A stretch of 64,000 nt of DNA from Acidocella sp. (GTDB lineage: Bacteria; Pseudomonadota; Alphaproteobacteria; Acetobacterales; Acetobacteraceae), in contig DAIDEE010000016.1 of assembly GCA_027308685.1 (NCBI GenBank), forward strand, positions 102,360 to 166,359, in the 5' to 3' direction. Shown piece after piece: positions 42,807-54,122 of this stretch. The notes beneath the pieces are model-generated. The model did no database searches. It was not told the DNA's origin and saw only the letters and a program-made list of their open reading frames with translations. The translations under genes were made by a program, and so were the position numbers. Position 1 is the first letter of the stretch. Each line of letters starts with the position of its first letter.

Positions 42807-44234
42807 TCAGCCCATTAAGGCACGTGCTGCCGCTGCCGCCGCACTTACCAGCGGGCCGGGCATGAACACGAACAATATGGTGGCTAATGCACCAACCATC
42901 ATAACCAGACGCACACCGCTCGCGGACTTATCAAAGTCAGGGCTGCCGGCGTCAAAATACATCACCTTAATGACGCGCAGATAATAGAACGCAGCAACCA
43001 CGCTGGTTAGCACGCCCACCACGGCCAAAACATCGAGGCCTGCGTTGATAGCCGCTGAGAAAACGTAAAGCTTGCCAAAGAATCCCGAGAGCGGCGGGAT
43101 GCCCGCCATCGACCAGAGCAGCACCGCCAGGGCCAGCGCATAGCCAGGGTTTTGCGTGGACAAGCCAGCCAGATCAGCAATGGTCTCAACCGCCCGCCCC
43201 TTACGGCGCATCGCAATAATGCAAGCGAAAACACCGAACGACATCACCACATAAATGGCGAGATAAATCAAAGTTGCCTGAATACCCGCCAACGTGCCGG
43301 CAGCTAGGCCGATGAGCGCGTAACCCATGTGGCCGATTGAGGAATACGCCATCAGCCGCTTGATGTTGGTCTGGCCAATGGCGGCAAGAGCGCCAAGCGC
43401 CATCGAAATAATGCTGAGAATTTCAATCAACATCTGCCATTGGCTGAGCAAATGCCCAAATGGTCCGACCATAACTGATAACAATAATGCCATAGCGGCC
43501 ACTTTCGGCGCGGTACCGAACAACGCTGTCACCGGGGTTGGCGAACCTTCATAAACATCGGGAGTCCACATATGAAATGGTGCCGCCGAAATTTTGAACG
43601 CGATGCCAACCAGCACAAACACGATGCCGATAACAGTGCCATACCCGGCGGGCTGACTGCCATCGAACAAATGCGCGAGGGCTACGAAATTGGTGGTGCC
43701 GGCAAACCCATACACCAGGGAAATACCGTAGATCAGCAACCCGGACGCCAGCGCCCCCAACACAAAATACTTCAAGCCCGCTTCTGTGGACCGCAGAGAA
43801 TCTCTTGCAAAGGCCGCACAGATATACAGTGCCAAGGATTGCAACTCAAAACCCAGATACAAAGTCATCATATCAGAGGCCGAGATCATCACGATCATGC
43901 CCAACACGGCTAAAACCACCAGTACCGGGAACTCAAAACGCGCAATGTCTTCGCGCTGGTTATAGTCAAGCGACAAAATCAACGCTGCAGCCGAACCAAG
44001 CAAAACCAGTAAATCGGCATAGCGGGTGAAATTGGTCGTTGTCAGCAGGCCGTCAAAAACGCTTCCAGCTGGTGCCAATAAAATAAACACGCCGGTGATC
44101 GCCAGCAAAGCCACGGCTGCCAGAGAGCAGATGATAAACTGATTGGTTTTTGAGAGCACGCCAAACATCAATAACGCCATGCCACCCAGGCCAAGCAACA
44201 GTTCCGGCAGGAGCGTGGAAAGTAGCAGGCTCAT
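42807..44234 (-). CDS. nuoN: NADH-quinone oxidoreductase subunit N
   Basis: Antiporter-like proton-pumping subunit of complex I. ATG 44234 overlaps the nuoM stop (ATGA) and gives 475 residues with 13-14 hydrophobic spans. Conserved charged helices include the Glu in DMMTLYLGFELQSLALYI, and the broken-helix region LFGTAPKVAAMALLL with its Lys. YSSIGHMGYALIGLA is the typical NuoN segment. Last nuo gene; birA follows at eight bases. Confidence 0.95.
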   Translation of the reverse strand: MSLLLSTLLPELLLGLGGMALLMFGVLSKTNQFIICSLAAVALLAITGVFILLAPAGSVFDGLLTTTNFTRYADLLVLLGSAAALILSLDYNQREDIARFEFPVLVVLAVLGMIVMISASDMMTLYLGFELQSLALYICAAFARDSLRSTEAGLKYFVLGALASGLLIYGISLVYGFAGTTNFVALAHLFDGSQPAGYGTVIGIVFVLVGIAFKISAAPFHMWTPDVYEGSPTPVTALFGTAPKVAAMALLLSVMVGPFGHLLSQWQMLIEILSIISMALGALAAIGQTNIKRLMAYSSIGHMGYALIGLAAGTLAGIQATLIYLAIYVVMSFGVFACIIAMRRKGRAVETIADLAGLSTQNPGYALALAVLLWSMAGIPPLSGFFGKLYVFSAAINAGLDVLAVVGVLTSVVAAFYYLRVIKVMYFDAGSPDFDKSASGVRLVMMVGALATILFVFMPGPLVSAAAAAARALMG

Positions 44235-45763
44235 TTTGTCACCATCGCAAGAGAAACCGGCGTAATCGAAACGGGCGGTGTCAAAACCGCGAAGTGCGCT
44301 TGCACCATGGCGTTCACCGGCGCGTCGAATATACGGGTAAAGCTGGTGGGGTAAACGCCTAGCCACATCACCATCACCGCCAACGGCACCAGCATCGCCA
44401 ATTCAACCGGCCGTAAGTCCTTCAGACCATCCAGAGCCGGTCTTGATGTTTTATCAAACAGCACCGCCCGCAGCAGTACCAGCATATAGGCTGCCCCAAG
44501 TACCATCCCGGTAGCCGCCAAGGCGGAGACCCAGAAGTTCACCTTCATGGCACCGACAATGACAAGAATTTCGCCCACAAATCCCGAGGTCCCCGGCATC
44601 CCCATCGAGCCCAGCGCAAACAGCATCAGCAAGGTTGCGTAAACGGGCATCCGCAATGCAAGGCCGCCAATCTTGGAGAGTGTCATGGTTTCACCGCGCG
44701 CGATCAGTACGCCCGCACAGATAAACAGGCCGGTGATGATGAAGCCGTGCGAGAGCATTTGCAGCAATGCACCCTCAATACCTTCCACCGTAAAGGTGAA
44801 AATCCCAATCACGATCAGGCCCATGTGGGCAACTGATGAATAGGCGATCATCCGCTTCATGTCAGTTTGCGCCAGGGCGACCAGCGACACGTAAATCACG
44901 GCCACCACGCCAAGCGCGAACATCAACGGTGCCGCCATCTCACTGGCGTGTGGCAGCATGGGCACGGTGATACGCAAAAACCCATAGGAACCCATTTTCG
45001 ACAGCACGGCAGCCAACATGATGGTGCCAGGCAATGGCGCCTCACCATACGCATCAGGCAACCATGTATGCAGCGGCCACACCGCTGCCTTGACGCCGAA
45101 CGACGCTAAGAAGGCTACAAATAACCATGGCTGCACCTGCGGCGGAATCGGCGTGTGCAGCAGCGTGATGATGTCGGTGGTGCCTGCGTTGCGCCACATC
45201 CACACCAACGCCAGCAGCATCAGTAATGAGCCTGTCAGCGTGAACAGGAAGAATTTCACAGCCGCGTAAATCCGACGCTCACCGCCCCACACACCGATGA
45301 TAAGATACATCGGCAGCAGCACCGCCTCAAAGAAAATATAAAATACCACAAGATCAAGTGCGCAGAACATACCGATCGTCATGGTATCCAGCAGCAAAAA
45401 TGCGATCATGAATTCACGCACGCGGGTAGTGATGTTCCAGCTTGAAACAATCGCAATCGGCGTGATGAAGGCCGTTAGTAAAATTAAAAACAGGCTGATA
45501 CCGTCAACACCCATGCGGTATTGCACATCCAGCCCGCTCAACCAGGGCTGGGCTTCAACAAACTGAAAGCCGGCTTGCTTGGGGTCGAACGAGATCCACA
45601 TATAAACCGCTAGCGCCAACACGATCAGGCTAACCCATAATGCGCCCCAGCGGGCATTGCGTGCTACCGCGGCTTCATCCCCCCGCAGCGTGGCAATAAA
45701 GATCACCCCTGCCAAAGGCAGGAAGGTAATGAGTGACAGAATGGGAAAGCCCAGCGAATTCAT
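44231..45763 (-). CDS. nuoM: NADH-quinone oxidoreductase subunit M
   Basis: Antiporter-like membrane subunit of 510 residues. Family features are YRMGVDGISLFLILLTAF, the Glu in VFYIFFEAVLLPMYLIIG, KFFLFTLTGS, LPDAYGEAPLPGTIMLAAVLSK and YSSVAHMGLIVIGIF. About 14 hydrophobic spans are visible. The stop overlaps the nuoN ATG and the start lies one base from the nuoL stop, so translation is continuous. Confidence 0.96.
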   Translation of the reverse strand: MNSLGFPILSLITFLPLAGVIFIATLRGDEAAVARNARWGALWVSLIVLALAVYMWISFDPKQAGFQFVEAQPWLSGLDVQYRMGVDGISLFLILLTAFITPIAIVSSWNITTRVREFMIAFLLLDTMTIGMFCALDLVVFYIFFEAVLLPMYLIIGVWGGERRIYAAVKFFLFTLTGSLLMLLALVWMWRNAGTTDIITLLHTPIPPQVQPWLFVAFLASFGVKAAVWPLHTWLPDAYGEAPLPGTIMLAAVLSKMGSYGFLRITVPMLPHASEMAAPLMFALGVVAVIYVSLVALAQTDMKRMIAYSSVAHMGLIVIGIFTFTVEGIEGALLQMLSHGFIITGLFICAGVLIARGETMTLSKIGGLALRMPVYATLLMLFALGSMGMPGTSGFVGEILVIVGAMKVNFWVSALAATGMVLGAAYMLVLLRAVLFDKTSRPALDGLKDLRPVELAMLVPLAVMVMWLGVYPTSFTRIFDAPVNAMVQAHFAVLTPPVSITPVSLAMVTK

Positions 45764-45764
45764 C

Positions 45765-47684
45765 TCAGCGCACCCACAGGAAAATACTTAAAAATACCAG
45801 CAAACCGATCAGCATCACGAACGCATAAAGTGCGATGGAGCCGGTTTGCAGCTTGACTGATTGCGAAGACGCATCGCTCGTCAATGCCGCCAGACCGTTT
45901 GGCACACCGTCGATCATCTGTTCATCACCCACATGCCAGGCAAATTTCGCCAGACGCAAAATCGGCCTAACAAAGATCGCGTCGTACAATTCATCGAAAT
46001 ACCATTTATTCAGCAGAAACTGATAAAGCCCGGAAAAGCGGGTGGCGAACATCGACGGCAGGGCCGGCATAAAAATATAGAAAGTTGCCGCCACCAAAAT
46101 GCCAGCGATACCCGCAAACAATGGCGCCATTGCAACCATCGCGGGAATATCCTCGAATCTAGCCATAATACTTCCGGCGCTGATGCTGGCACCCCAAAAA
46201 TTTGCCGATCCCGGACCCACAAATGAGTGGTCCAACAAAAATCCGGTGCCCACCGCACCGCAGGCCAAAACAGCTAACGGCGCCAGCATCACCAACGGGC
46301 TTTCATGCACATGGTCCTGCACATCCTTTGGTGCATGCGATTTGCCGTGGAAGGTCAACAAAAATAGCCGCGAGATATAAAACGCCGTCAGTCCTGCTGT
46401 CACCACACCACAAACCCAGCCATACATGGCAACCGGGGTATGGGCCGCAAATGCGGCATCCAAGATCGCATCCTTGGAATAGTAACCCGAGAATGGCGGA
46501 ATACCCGCCAGCGCCAACGCGCCAATCAGCATCATCAGCCAGGTGAAGGGAATTTTCTTGAAAAGCCCCCCCATCAAGCGAATATCCTGCTCGTCAGACA
46601 TCGCGTGAATGACAGAGCCGGCTGCCAGGAACAATAAGGCTTTAAAGAATGCATGGTTGATAAGGTGGAACATCGCCACCGGGTACGCGCCCAACCCGGC
46701 GGCCAGGAACATATAGCCAAGCTGCGAACAGGTGGAGTAAGCAATGATACGCTTGATATCGTTCTGCACGCAGCCCACCGTGCCGGCAAACAAAGCCGTG
46801 GAGGCGCCAATCATCGTGACAACTTCCAGCGCAACCGGTGCCGCATTCAATAATGGCGACATCCGCGCCACCAGAAATACACCAGCGGCAACCATGGTGG
46901 CGGCGTGAATGAGGGCGGAAACCGGTGTCGGGCCTTCCATCGCATCGGCCAGCCAGGTATGCAGAAATAGCTGCGCGGATTTGCCCATGGCGCCGATGAA
47001 CAGCAAAATACCAATGACTTCGAGCACCGGAAAACTGCTGCCGAACAGGCTGTAATGCTCCTGTGCGTGAGTGCCGACAGCCGCAAATATCTCGTCGAAC
47101 GAAATGGTATGGAACACCAGGTAGGTAAGCGCAATGCCAACCGCAAAACCAATATCCCCAACCCGGTTGACGATAAACGCCTTGATCGCCGCCGCATTGG
47201 CCGATGGCCGTTCGTACCAGTAGCCGATCAGCAGGTATGAGACGAGCCCCACACCTTCCCAGCCAAAAAACAACTGCAAAAGATTATTGGCGGTCACCAG
47301 CATCAACATGGCGAAAGTGAACAGCGACAGGTAGGCAAAAAAGCGCGGCACGCTTCTATCGTGCGCCATGTAACCAACACTATAAATATGAATTAGCAAC
47401 GAGACAAAACTCACCATCGCCACCATCACCAGCGAGAGCATGTCCTGACGCAGCGTCCAATCCAACGTAAAGTTGCTCACCGCAATCCAGGTGGCAATGT
47501 GCAAAGGTGCCTGCGACACACCTAATTGCGCGATTTGGGCAAAATCCAAGACCCCGGCAACTGCCGAGATCGCCATGAACAAAATACTGGCGGCGATGGA
47601 TAACTGCTTGCCCAGCAGCGGCCGGAACAACCCGGCCAGAATAGCACCAACCAGCGGCGCAAAAACGGCGATTAAGGTGAGCAT
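45765..47684 (-). CDS. nuoL: NADH-quinone oxidoreductase subunit L
   Basis: Largest membrane subunit, 639 residues, with an antiporter-like core and a long C-terminal lateral helix. Motifs: LFFGWEGVGLVSYLLIGYWY (conserved Glu), GKSAQLFLHTWLADAMEGPT (Lys/His line), IHAATMVAAGVFLVAR and YSTCSQLGYMFLAAG. The end region with PILRLAKFAWHVGDEQMIDG belongs to the lateral helix. One base separates it from nuoM and one from nuoK. Confidence 0.96.
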   Translation of the reverse strand: MLTLIAVFAPLVGAILAGLFRPLLGKQLSIAASILFMAISAVAGVLDFAQIAQLGVSQAPLHIATWIAVSNFTLDWTLRQDMLSLVMVAMVSFVSLLIHIYSVGYMAHDRSVPRFFAYLSLFTFAMLMLVTANNLLQLFFGWEGVGLVSYLLIGYWYERPSANAAAIKAFIVNRVGDIGFAVGIALTYLVFHTISFDEIFAAVGTHAQEHYSLFGSSFPVLEVIGILLFIGAMGKSAQLFLHTWLADAMEGPTPVSALIHAATMVAAGVFLVARMSPLLNAAPVALEVVTMIGASTALFAGTVGCVQNDIKRIIAYSTCSQLGYMFLAAGLGAYPVAMFHLINHAFFKALLFLAAGSVIHAMSDEQDIRLMGGLFKKIPFTWLMMLIGALALAGIPPFSGYYSKDAILDAAFAAHTPVAMYGWVCGVVTAGLTAFYISRLFLLTFHGKSHAPKDVQDHVHESPLVMLAPLAVLACGAVGTGFLLDHSFVGPGSANFWGASISAGSIMARFEDIPAMVAMAPLFAGIAGILVAATFYIFMPALPSMFATRFSGLYQFLLNKWYFDELYDAIFVRPILRLAKFAWHVGDEQMIDGVPNGLAALTSDASSQSVKLQTGSIALYAFVMLIGLLVFLSIFLWVR

Positions 47685-47685
47685 A

Positions 47686-47994
47686 TCAACCCTTCATCAA
47701 TGTCACGTCCTCGACCTCGATCGAGCCACGATTACGCGAATAAATTACCACAATCGCCAGTCCAATCGCGGACTCGGCGGCGGCAACGGTGAGAACGAAC
47801 ATGGTGAAAACCTGGCCCACCATGTCATGCAAGGCGCCCGAAAACGCGATGAAATTAATATTGGCCGCGAGCAGAATAAGCTCGATCGACATCATGATGA
47901 CGATGATATTCTTGCGGTTCATGAAAATGCCGAACACACCGATCACCATCAGGAGTCCGGCCACCACCAGATAATTTGAAAGAGCCACTTGCAT
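47686..47994 (-). CDS. nuoK: NADH-quinone oxidoreductase subunit K
   Basis: Small membrane subunit of 102 residues with three transmembrane helices. The two conserved membrane glutamates are seen in [18 protein letters not shown] and [16 protein letters not shown]. The start ATG overlaps the nuoJ stop (TGATG). Length and motifs are typical. Confidence 0.96.
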   Translation of the reverse strand: MQVALSNYLVVAGLLMVIGVFGIFMNRKNIIVIMMSIELILLAANINFIAFSGALHDMVGQVFTMFVLTVAAAESAIGLAIVVIYSRNRGSIEVEDVTLMKG

Positions 47995-48629
47995 CAGAGC
48001 ACCTCCTCAATCGGCGCGGGTATTTCAGCGCCCTGCCCCAACTTTGCATTCACCATCCGCATTGTATCCACCGGCATCCGCGCATGTTGAACATTAACAT
48101 CCTGGCGCTTGCCGCGGTTACGGTCACGTAAGGTCAGCACAATCGCACCGATCATTGAGACCAGCAAAACCGCCCCCGCCATCTGGAACAGGAAAATATA
48201 TTTTGTATAGAGCAACGAGCCCAGAGCCACCGTGTTGGTCACATCGGTCGGTGTCGGCGAGAGGCGCAGCATGGTTGCGCTCGGTGAAATCGTCCAGCTC
48301 ACTGCCACAAAGGCTAATTCAGCAAACAATACCAGGCCGACCGCTGCGCCGATGGGGGCGTAACGCTGCACGCCTTCACGCAACGCCACAAAATCCACGT
48401 CGAGCATCATCACGACGAACATGAACAGTACCGCCACCGCGCCGACATACACGATCACCAGCACCATCGCCAAAAACTCAGCCCCCGCCATCAGGAACAG
48501 TACGGCCGCGTTGATGAACGCCAAGATGAGGAACAATACCGAATGCACCGGATTACGGCTGCTCACCACCATCACCGCTGATGTCAGCAAGATGGCGGAG
48601 ACGATATAAAATAAAATATTTGCGATCAT
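47994..48629 (-). CDS. nuoJ: NADH-quinone oxidoreductase subunit J
   Basis: Membrane subunit of 211 residues with five hydrophobic spans. The family segments are [19 protein letters not shown] and [20 protein letters not shown], the latter with the pi-bulge Tyr region. ATG 48629 gives the proper N-terminus ([15 protein letters not shown]); a longer frame to 48812 lies inside nuoI. The C-terminal 40 residues are hydrophilic and variable. Seven bases after nuoI. Confidence 0.95.
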   Translation of the reverse strand: MIANILFYIVSAILLTSAVMVVSSRNPVHSVLFLILAFINAAVLFLMAGAEFLAMVLVIVYVGAVAVLFMFVVMMLDVDFVALREGVQRYAPIGAAVGLVLFAELAFVAVSWTISPSATMLRLSPTPTDVTNTVALGSLLYTKYIFLFQMAGAVLLVSMIGAIVLTLRDRNRGKRQDVNVQHARMPVDTMRMVNAKLGQGAEIPAPIEEVL

Positions 48630-48636
48630 GTGCGTT

Positions 48637-49122
48637 CTACCGGTACGGCGCGTCGAGTTCGAGGCGTTTGGCGAGTTCTGGCTCCCACCGGTCGCCATTC
48701 GCCAGCAGTTTCGCCTTATTATACAAAAGCTCCTCGCGGGTTTCAGTGGCGAACTCAAAGTTCGGCCCCTCAACAATCGCATCCACCGGGCAGGCTTCCT
48801 CACACAGACCACAGTAGATGCATTTGGTCATGTCGATATCATAACGCGTTGTGCGGCGCGACCCATCGTCGCGCGGTTCGGCTTCGATCGTAATGGCCTG
48901 CGCCGGACAAACCGCCTCACACAACTTGCAAGCAATGCACCGCTCTTCACCATTCGGATAGCGGCGCAACGCGTGTTCGCCTTTGAAACGCGGACTGATA
49001 GGGTTTTTTTCAAACGGATAATTGAGCGTGGCTTTAGGCTTAAAAAACGCTCGTATTGTCAGTGCCATGCCCGAGACAATCTCGGCCAGCAACAACTCGC
49101 GTGCCATACGGTCCAGGCGCAT
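48637..49122 (-). CDS. nuoI: NADH-quinone oxidoreductase subunit I
   Basis: Ferredoxin-type subunit carrying clusters N6a and N6b. In 161 residues both 4Fe-4S motifs are intact: [15 protein letters not shown] and [15 protein letters not shown], with the typical link [14 protein letters not shown] precedes the ATG at 49122, and a second ATG at 49107 is possible. Gap of 21 bp from nuoH, one of the larger gaps in the operon. Confidence 0.96.
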   Translation of the reverse strand: MRLDRMARELLLAEIVSGMALTIRAFFKPKATLNYPFEKNPISPRFKGEHALRRYPNGEERCIACKLCEAVCPAQAITIEAEPRDDGSRRTTRYDIDMTKCIYCGLCEEACPVDAIVEGPNFEFATETREELLYNKAKLLANGDRWEPELAKRLELDAPYR

Positions 49123-49143
49123 CAGCCCGCGCTCCTTATATGT

Positions 49144-50157
49144 TCAAACATTTGGCAACCATCCAAAAACTTCCAGAACGCCGGCGACCAGCACCAGATA
49201 TCCTAATGAAATTGGTAAAAACACTTTCCAGCCCAAGGTCATCAACTGATCATACCGGTAACGCGGCAACGTGGCACGCACCCAAATGAACACGAACAGG
49301 CAGGCGAATAATTTTATCAGAAACCAAAAAACCCCCGGCACCCACGTGAACGGCGCAAAGGGTAACGGTGAGAGCCAACCGCCGAGGAACAACACCGTGG
49401 TGGTGGCGCTGATCAATATCATGTTGGCGTATTCACCAAGAAAGAATAGCGCAAAACTCATCGCGCTATATTCCACGAAAAATCCCGCAACGATCTCGGT
49501 ATCACCTTCCGCCAGATCGAACGGCGCCCGGTTGGTTTCTGCCAAGCCCGAAATGAAAAAGATCACGAACATCGGGAACAGCGGAATGGCAAACCAAATG
49601 TGCTGCTGCGCCATCACGATGTCGTTGAGATTCAAGCTGCCGACACAGATCAGCACCGTGACAATAACAAACCCCATCGAGACTTCGTAGGAAACCATTT
49701 GCGCTGCACTTCGCAGCGCGCCTAGAAAGGCATATTTTGAATTACTCGCCCAACCCGCGATGATAATACCGTAAACACCAAGGGAGGAAATGGCGAGCAG
49801 GTACAAAATACCTACATTGATATTTGCAATTGCCCAGCCATCATTCACCGGAATAACCGCCCAGGCGATAACGGCCAGACCAAAAGTGATCATTGGGGCC
49901 ATAATAAATAATACACGGTCGGACCCCGCCGGGATGATGGTTTCCTTGAACATCATCTTCAGCGCATCAGCAAAGGGTTGCGCCAGACCAAACGGCCCCA
50001 CCACGTTTGGCCCTTTGCGCAACTGAATGGCCCCCATCACCTTGCGCTCAGCGTAAGTGAGATACGCAACGCCGATCAACAGCGGCACAATAAGCGCCAG
50101 AGATTTCAGCAGCGTCAGAATGACGATACCGAGATCAGAGTTAAAAAACGCCATCAT
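49144..50157 (-). CDS. nuoH: NADH-quinone oxidoreductase subunit H
   Basis: Membrane subunit that forms the quinone chamber. The 337-residue protein has eight hydrophobic spans and the hallmark [37 protein letters not shown] and [25 protein letters not shown] lies seven bases upstream of ATG 50157, which overlaps the nuoG stop; a second ATG follows at once. Confidence 0.96.
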   Translation of the reverse strand: MMAFFNSDLGIVILTLLKSLALIVPLLIGVAYLTYAERKVMGAIQLRKGPNVVGPFGLAQPFADALKMMFKETIIPAGSDRVLFIMAPMITFGLAVIAWAVIPVNDGWAIANINVGILYLLAISSLGVYGIIIAGWASNSKYAFLGALRSAAQMVSYEVSMGFVIVTVLICVGSLNLNDIVMAQQHIWFAIPLFPMFVIFFISGLAETNRAPFDLAEGDTEIVAGFFVEYSAMSFALFFLGEYANMILISATTTVLFLGGWLSPLPFAPFTWVPGVFWFLIKLFACLFVFIWVRATLPRYRYDQLMTLGWKVFLPISLGYLVLVAGVLEVFGWLPNV

Positions 50158-52196
50158 TCTGCAGCCTCCGCCTGGAAGCCATAATGCGCCGCCACGCAGG
50201 CCGCCATAGTGGGGCTGACACGGCTGATCGGGTCGGTCTGATAATAATTATGCACCACATTCACGAACGGCGCTGACCCCATGGGCGCTGCAGAGTTCGG
50301 CCCCGCAAGGTTAGTCCCCGCCATCCGGCGAACCTCGCCCAGTTCTCCAAATATCGGATTCAGCTTTACCAGACGCGCCTGCAACTCGGCAAAATGATCA
50401 TACGGTAGCGCATAACCGATATACGCACTGATCGCCCGCAAAATCCGCCAATCTTCACGCGCATCACCTGGCGGACTGACGGCCATGAAACCCATTTGAG
50501 CTCGGCCTTCGGTATTCACGTAGGTACCGGGCTTCTCCGTATAGGCGGCCCCGGGCAAAATTACATCGGCGCGGGTGGCGCCGGCATCGCCATGGTGGCC
50601 CTGATAAATCACAAAGGTCTCAGCACCAATTTTAGATGTTTCAAACTCGTCAGCCGCCAGCAGCCACAGCACATCAACGCCGCCCGCCATCATGCCAGCA
50701 ACATTCTTACTGCCGGGGCCAGGAACAAACCCCAAATCAAGGGCGCCAACCCGAGCCGCTGCCGTGTGCAGAACATTAAACCCATGCCAGTCGGCGTTCA
50801 GCATATTGAACTGCACCGCCAACGACCACGCCGCGGCCAGAACCGCTGCGCCATCCTCACGCTTCAAAGCGCCCTGGCCTAAAATGATCATCGGTTTCTT
50901 CGCGGCTTGCAACGTCTCGGCAAAGCCACCCAGTGCCTTCAGACTCTCCGGTCCAGCGCCCAGATATTCAAAACCATAGGTGAGATCGACATGTTCACCG
51001 ACCAGCGCAACTGGCATCTGACCGGTCATCCAGCGTTTGCGAATCCGGGCGTTCAACACTGGCGCTTCACGGCGCGGGTTGCTGCCAATAATCAACAACG
51101 CATCAGCCTCTTCAATCCCGGCGATGGTGGTGTTGAACAGATAAAATTCCCGGCGCGATGCATCCAACGCCGCGCCGTCCTGCCGGCAATCGATATTCAT
51201 TGAACCCAGAGCGTTCATCATGTCCTTCAGCGCCAACATGCTCTCGGCATCGCACTGGTCACCGGCAATCGCGCCTATGCGCTCACCCGGCAGGTTTTTC
51301 AGGCGGTCCGCAATAACGGCAAAAGCCTCTTCCCAGCTTGCCGGACGCAACTTGCCGTTTTCACGAATCCATGGGCGATCCAGCCGGCGGCGCTTCAAGC
51401 CATCAACGGCAAAGCGCGACTTATCTCCCAACCACTCTTCATTCACCGCATCATTCACACGCGGCAAAATCCGCAACACTTCAGCGCCACGTGCATCAAC
51501 CCGAATGTTCGCACCAACGGCATCGAATACATCCACACTATCGGTCTTGCGCAATTCCCATGACCGCGCGGTATAGGCGTATGGCTTCGAGGTCAGCGCC
51601 CCCACCGGGCACAAATCAACCAAGTTACCCGAAAGCTCTGAGCTCAATGCCTTCTCAACATAGGTGCCCACCTGCATCGATTCGCCACGTGCGGTCGCAC
51701 CCAACTCCGGCACGCCTGCAACTTCTGTCGAGAAGCGAATACAGCGCGTGCAATGAATGCAGCGCGTCATGGTCGTTTTTACCAGCGGGCCCCAATCAGG
51801 GGCACCAACCGAGCGCTTGTTCTCATCATAGCGCGAATATCCGCGCCCATAACCAACCGCTTCATCCTGCAAATCGCATTCGCCACCTTGGTCGCAAATC
51901 GGGCAATCGAGCGGATGATTGATCAGTAAAAATTCCATCACGCCACGGCGGGCTTTACGCACCATTTCCGTGTCAGTTTTAATCACCATGCCATCACCAA
52001 CCGGCTGCCCGCATGAGGCGACCGGCTTGGGCATTTTTTCAACTTCTACCAGGCACATCCGGCAATTACCGGCAATCGAAAGCCGCTCATGGTAGCAAAA
52101 GCGCGGAATTTCCTTGCCGGCTGCCTCGCAAGCCTGCAGCACGGAAGAGCCGTTGGCGACTTCGACTTCGATACCGTCAACTGTCACTTTTGCCAT
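50154..52196 (-). CDS. nuoG: NADH-quinone oxidoreductase subunit G
   Basis: Large iron-sulphur subunit, 680 residues. The N-terminal 2Fe-2S domain has [17 protein letters not shown] and a later Cys in VASCGQP. The His-Cys cluster N5 has [18 protein letters not shown], and N4 has [10 protein letters not shown] plus [12 protein letters not shown]. The rest (about 220-680) is the molybdopterin-oxidoreductase-like domain without cofactor. I see no extra CxxC cluster of the N7 type. Three bases from nuoF. Confidence 0.96.
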   Translation of the reverse strand: MAKVTVDGIEVEVANGSSVLQACEAAGKEIPRFCYHERLSIAGNCRMCLVEVEKMPKPVASCGQPVGDGMVIKTDTEMVRKARRGVMEFLLINHPLDCPICDQGGECDLQDEAVGYGRGYSRYDENKRSVGAPDWGPLVKTTMTRCIHCTRCIRFSTEVAGVPELGATARGESMQVGTYVEKALSSELSGNLVDLCPVGALTSKPYAYTARSWELRKTDSVDVFDAVGANIRVDARGAEVLRILPRVNDAVNEEWLGDKSRFAVDGLKRRRLDRPWIRENGKLRPASWEEAFAVIADRLKNLPGERIGAIAGDQCDAESMLALKDMMNALGSMNIDCRQDGAALDASRREFYLFNTTIAGIEEADALLIIGSNPRREAPVLNARIRKRWMTGQMPVALVGEHVDLTYGFEYLGAGPESLKALGGFAETLQAAKKPMIILGQGALKREDGAAVLAAAWSLAVQFNMLNADWHGFNVLHTAAARVGALDLGFVPGPGSKNVAGMMAGGVDVLWLLAADEFETSKIGAETFVIYQGHHGDAGATRADVILPGAAYTEKPGTYVNTEGRAQMGFMAVSPPGDAREDWRILRAISAYIGYALPYDHFAELQARLVKLNPIFGELGEVRRMAGTNLAGPNSAAPMGSAPFVNVVHNYYQTDPISRVSPTMAACVAAHYGFQAEAAE

Positions 52197-52199
52197 GAT

Positions 52200-53495
52200 T
52201 TATTCCGCCGCCATGGGAGTTGCGTTACGCTTTTGATAGTCAAGAATCCGCTGCTCCACCAACGGCCTGAATGCCCGTAGCAAGCCCTGGATCGGCCACG
52301 CCGCTGCGTCCCCAAAGGCGCAAATCGTATGACCTTCAATCTGGCGCGTTACCGTCTCCAACAAATCGATTTCAGAGAGTTCGGCTGTGCCATCAACCAT
52401 CCGCTGCATCATGCGCATCATCCAGCCTGTGCCTTCGCGGCACGGCGTGCATTGGCCACAGCTCTCGTGCTTGAAGAATTTGGATAACCGCCAGATGGCC
52501 TTGATCACGTCAGCGGATTTATCCATCACGATCACCGCACCCGAGCCAAGCCCGCTGCGCACGTCCTTCAGGCTGTCAAAATCCATCAAAATCGTGTCGC
52601 AGGTTTCCTTACCTAAAATGGGCATCGAAGCACCACCAGGAATTACCGCCTGCAAATTATCCCAGCCACCACGCACGCCACCCGCATGTTTCTCGATCAA
52701 GTCTTTTAACGGAACACCAAGCTCTTCTTCAACGTTGCACGGGTTATTCACATGACCCGAGATACAGAAAATTTTGGTGCCAGAATTTTTAGGGCGGCCA
52801 AGGGCAGCAAACCACGGCGCACCGCGGCGCAAAATAGTCGGGATCCCAGCTATGGTCTCAACATTATTCACGGTGGTCGGGCAACCATACACACCCATCG
52901 CCGCGGGAAACGGCGGCTTCATGCGAGGCATGCCTTTTTTACCTTCAAGGCTCTCCAGCAACGCCGATTCCTCGCCGCATATGTAGGCACCCGCACCACG
53001 ATGCACATGCAAATCAAAATCAAACCCGGAACCCGCCGCATTTTTACCCAGCAAGCCCGCCTCATAGGCCTGTGCGATCGCCGCATTCAGCCGAACCGCC
53101 TCGTTATAATACTCACCGCGAATATAAATATAGCCGGTGTTAGCCCCCATCGCGAAGCCCGCAATCAGGCAGCCCTCAATCAGCTTGTGTGGTTCGTTCC
53201 TGATAATATCACGATCTTTGCAGGTACCCGGCTCGCTCTCGTCAGCATTTACCACCAGGTAACTCGGCCGACCATCACTTTGCTTGGGCATAAACGACCA
53301 TTTCATGCCGGTCGGGAAGCCCGCGCCACCGCGGCCGCGCATGCCAGAGGTTTTCACCTCCTCAATGATCGCGTCACGGCCACGCGCCAGAATTTCAGTG
53401 ATACCATCCCAGTCACCACGGGCTTTCGCACCCGCTAACGCCCAATCCTGCAAGCCGTAGAGATTTTGGTAGATCCTGTCTTTATCGTTCAGCAT
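52200..53495 (-). CDS. nuoF: NADH-quinone oxidoreductase subunit F
   Basis: NADH- and FMN-binding subunit with cluster N3. The 431-residue protein starts [18 protein letters not shown] and shows the Gly-rich NADH site [13 protein letters not shown], the FMN-site region [16 protein letters not shown], and N3 ligands [15 protein letters not shown] plus [19 protein letters not shown] 53495 is chosen over GTG 53498, since GGAG is better spaced and the protein then starts as relatives do. Directly after nuoE. Confidence 0.96.
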   Translation of the reverse strand: MLNDKDRIYQNLYGLQDWALAGAKARGDWDGITEILARGRDAIIEEVKTSGMRGRGGAGFPTGMKWSFMPKQSDGRPSYLVVNADESEPGTCKDRDIIRNEPHKLIEGCLIAGFAMGANTGYIYIRGEYYNEAVRLNAAIAQAYEAGLLGKNAAGSGFDFDLHVHRGAGAYICGEESALLESLEGKKGMPRMKPPFPAAMGVYGCPTTVNNVETIAGIPTILRRGAPWFAALGRPKNSGTKIFCISGHVNNPCNVEEELGVPLKDLIEKHAGGVRGGWDNLQAVIPGGASMPILGKETCDTILMDFDSLKDVRSGLGSGAVIVMDKSADVIKAIWRLSKFFKHESCGQCTPCREGTGWMMRMMQRMVDGTAELSEIDLLETVTRQIEGHTICAFGDAAAWPIQGLLRAFRPLVEQRILDYQKRNATPMAAE

Positions 53496-53498
53496 CAC

Positions 53499-54122
53499 TC
53501 ACTCCGCCGGTTCAATGGTAGTCAGCAGCGCGGTCAGCCCCGTGGCTGGTGCCGAGCCTGATCGGCCATTGCGGGACCCCGCCGGCGGCAACGCACCACC
53601 CGCTTTCAAATCTGCCAGCAAAGATTTAGTGCGCGTCTCATCTAAATCTTCAAAGTAATCATCATTGATCTGCAAAATAGGCGCGTTCACGCACGCTCCC
53701 AAACATTCCACTTCCGTCATCGTAAACAAACCATCAGCGCTGGTCTCACCAAACTCCGAAATCCCCGTGGCATTTTTGCAAGCCGAAACAATTTCATCCG
53801 AGCCGCGCAACCAACAGGGTGTGGTCGTGCATACCTGCAAATGGTATTTGCCTACGGGTTTGGTATTATACATCAAATAAAATGTCGCCACCTCGTAAAC
53901 CCGTACCGGCGCCATGCCCAGGCGCTTGGCTATCACGTCCATCGCTGCTGTCGGCACCCAGGCCGAACCGGTAAGCCGTGCCATCTGGCGTTGCGCGATA
54001 TCCAGCAACGGCATCACCGCACTGGCTTGCTTGCCCGCCGGATAATGCGCAATAGCCGAAATAACCAATGCCTCAGCCTCGGCGTCAAATTCAAATGTCT
54101 TTGGTTCAACCTGCGTACTCAT
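53499..54122 (-). CDS. nuoE: NADH-quinone oxidoreductase subunit E
   Basis: Thioredoxin-like 2Fe-2S subunit (cluster N1a), 207 residues. Cluster cysteines are in [11 protein letters not shown] and [11 protein letters not shown]. The helical N-terminal part includes [21 protein letters not shown] Gly/Ser-rich tail (about 175-207) extends beyond the usual domain. The start overlaps the nuoD stop by four bases (ATGA). Confidence 0.95.
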   Translation of the reverse strand: MSTQVEPKTFEFDAEAEALVISAIAHYPAGKQASAVMPLLDIAQRQMARLTGSAWVPTAAMDVIAKRLGMAPVRVYEVATFYLMYNTKPVGKYHLQVCTTTPCWLRGSDEIVSACKNATGISEFGETSADGLFTMTEVECLGACVNAPILQINDDYFEDLDETRTKSLLADLKAGGALPPAGSRNGRSGSAPATGLTALLTTIEPAE